Shown here piece by piece: positions 14,134 to 14,791 of a stretch of DNA of 14,791 nucleotides (positions are counted from its first letter, which is position 1; each line of letters begins with the position of its first letter). The position numbers and the translations under genes are program-made. The notes below the pieces were generated by a model. It had not been told where the DNA came from. It saw only the letters and a program-made list of their open reading frames with translations, and made no database searches. The DNA lies in the NCBI GenBank assembly GCA_949448405.1, contig CASTFX010000017.1, positions 1 to 14,791 on the forward strand, in the 5' to 3' direction. This DNA is from an uncultured Clostridia bacterium. Its GTDB lineage: Bacteria > Bacillota > Clostridia > TANB77 > CAG-508.

Positions 14134-14169
14134 CCTTTGAAATTATGATAATAATATATTGGAGGAGCT

Positions 14170-14658
14170 ATGCTAAGTATAATTGTCGCAGTTGCAAAAA
14201 ATAATGTAATAGGAAAAGAGAATAAACTAATATGGCATTTACCAGAAGATTTAAAAAGATTTAAAGAAATTACGATAGGAAAAACAATAATAATGGGAAG
14301 TAATACATTTAAATCACTTGGTAGAGTATTGCCTAATAGGAAACATGTAGTTCTTACAAGAAATAAAGAATGGAAGGTAGAAAATGACCAAGTAGAAATA
14401 GTGTATGGAATAGAAGATTTAAAAAAATATATAGAAGATAAAGAAGAATATTTTGTTATAGGAGGAGCAGCTATATATAAACTTCTTATGCCATATTCAA
14501 ATAAGATGTATATAACAGAAATAGAAGAAACTTTTGATGGAGATACTTTTTTTCCAGAAATAAACGAAAGTGAATGGAAAGTAGGAGAAAAGGCAAAAGG
14601 ATTAAAAGACGAAAAAAATCCATATGATTATTTTTATATTACCTATATTAGAAAATAA
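14170..14658 (+). CDS. folA: Dihydrofolate reductase
   Basis: Reduces the dihydrofolate made by ThyA back to tetrahydrofolate with NADPH. Product of 162 residues, normal for bacterial DHFR. Key residues at E. coli-like positions: W22, D27 and F31 in IWHLPEDLKRF, R57 in LPNRKHVVLTR, GKTIIMGSNTFKSL for the cofactor site, GG at 98-99 in FVIGGAAIY, and T/E-rich ITEIEETFDGDTFFP near the end. GGAGG (14160-14164) lies 5 bases before the ATG. It is paired with thyA, but a 230-bp structured gap separates them, so co-transcription is uncertain. No CGG in frame. Confidence 0.93.
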   Translation: MLSIIVAVAKNNVIGKENKLIWHLPEDLKRFKEITIGKTIIMGSNTFKSLGRVLPNRKHVVLTRNKEWKVENDQVEIVYGIEDLKKYIEDKEEYFVIGGAAIYKLLMPYSNKMYITEIEETFDGDTFFPEINESEWKVGEKAKGLKDEKNPYDYFYITYIRK

Positions 14659-14682
14659 TTTTATAAAATTGTAAAAAAACTA

Positions 14683-14711
14683 TTGACAAATTATAAAAGA
14701 ACAAGTATAAT
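14683..14711 (+). promoter_or_regulatory. Consensus promoter of the tRNA gene
   Basis: A perfect TTGACA (14683-14688) and a perfect TATAAT (14706-14711) are 17 bp apart, 20 bp before the tRNA. Confidence 0.9.
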
Positions 14712-14731
14712 ACATAATTGTTAAAGGTAAT

Positions 14732-14791
<60 letters not shown>

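Noticed and set aside
13952..14169. Tetrahydrofolate riboswitch before folA
   Set aside because: The conserved cores of the THF classes I know are not seen, and the stems look like a palindromic repeat instead.

Overview
The window is AT-rich DNA from a low-GC Bacillota, probably a clostridium-like anaerobe. The evidence is strong AGGAGG-type ribosome binding sites, AT-rich codon use with arginine mostly AGA/AGG, sigma-A-type promoters, U-tailed hairpin terminators, a CsoR-controlled copper operon and a tRNA-Gly(UCC) of Bacillota type. Species cannot be read from it.

Layout. The left third (1-3780) is accessory. It holds the 3' end of a gene with a HEPN-like RNase motif, an HNH endonuclease-like gene, a 59-codon minus-strand Cys-rich gene, a two-TM membrane protein, and two paralogous Cys-rich genes that share an identical 64-bp promoter repeat and have foreign codon usage. 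From 3861 to 8515 lies a metal-efflux operon: CsoR operator, csoR, copA, a copZ-like HMA protein and a Zn/Cd-type P1B ATPase. A hemolysin III/TrhA membrane protein follows. Then come an unknown gene with foreign-looking arginine codons (9472), an AMP-forming acyl-CoA synthetase (10392), an unknown helical protein (12263), thyA and folA (the dTMP/folate pair), and a tRNA-Gly cut by the window edge.

The striking observation is recoding. Five conserved genes (HNH, copA, the Zn/Cd ATPase twice, trhA twice, thyA) have broken frames. All seven breaks are the same event: one extra C at a codon boundary directly before a glycine codon GGN, which makes an in-frame CGG. Skipping that C (a +1 shift) restores a full-length canonical protein with its motifs intact in every case. 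By my reading, these conserved genes contain no in-frame CGG that must be read as arginine. CGG in the other two phases (NNC GGN, NCG GNN) is common and harmless. In-frame CGG read in the normal frame appears only in three genes with foreign codon usage (2792, 3437, 9472). This suggests that CGG is unassigned or recoded here, and that the ribosome or a special tRNA reads C-GGN as a single glycine step. A systematic sequencing artefact is the main alternative and must be excluded from raw reads and peptides.
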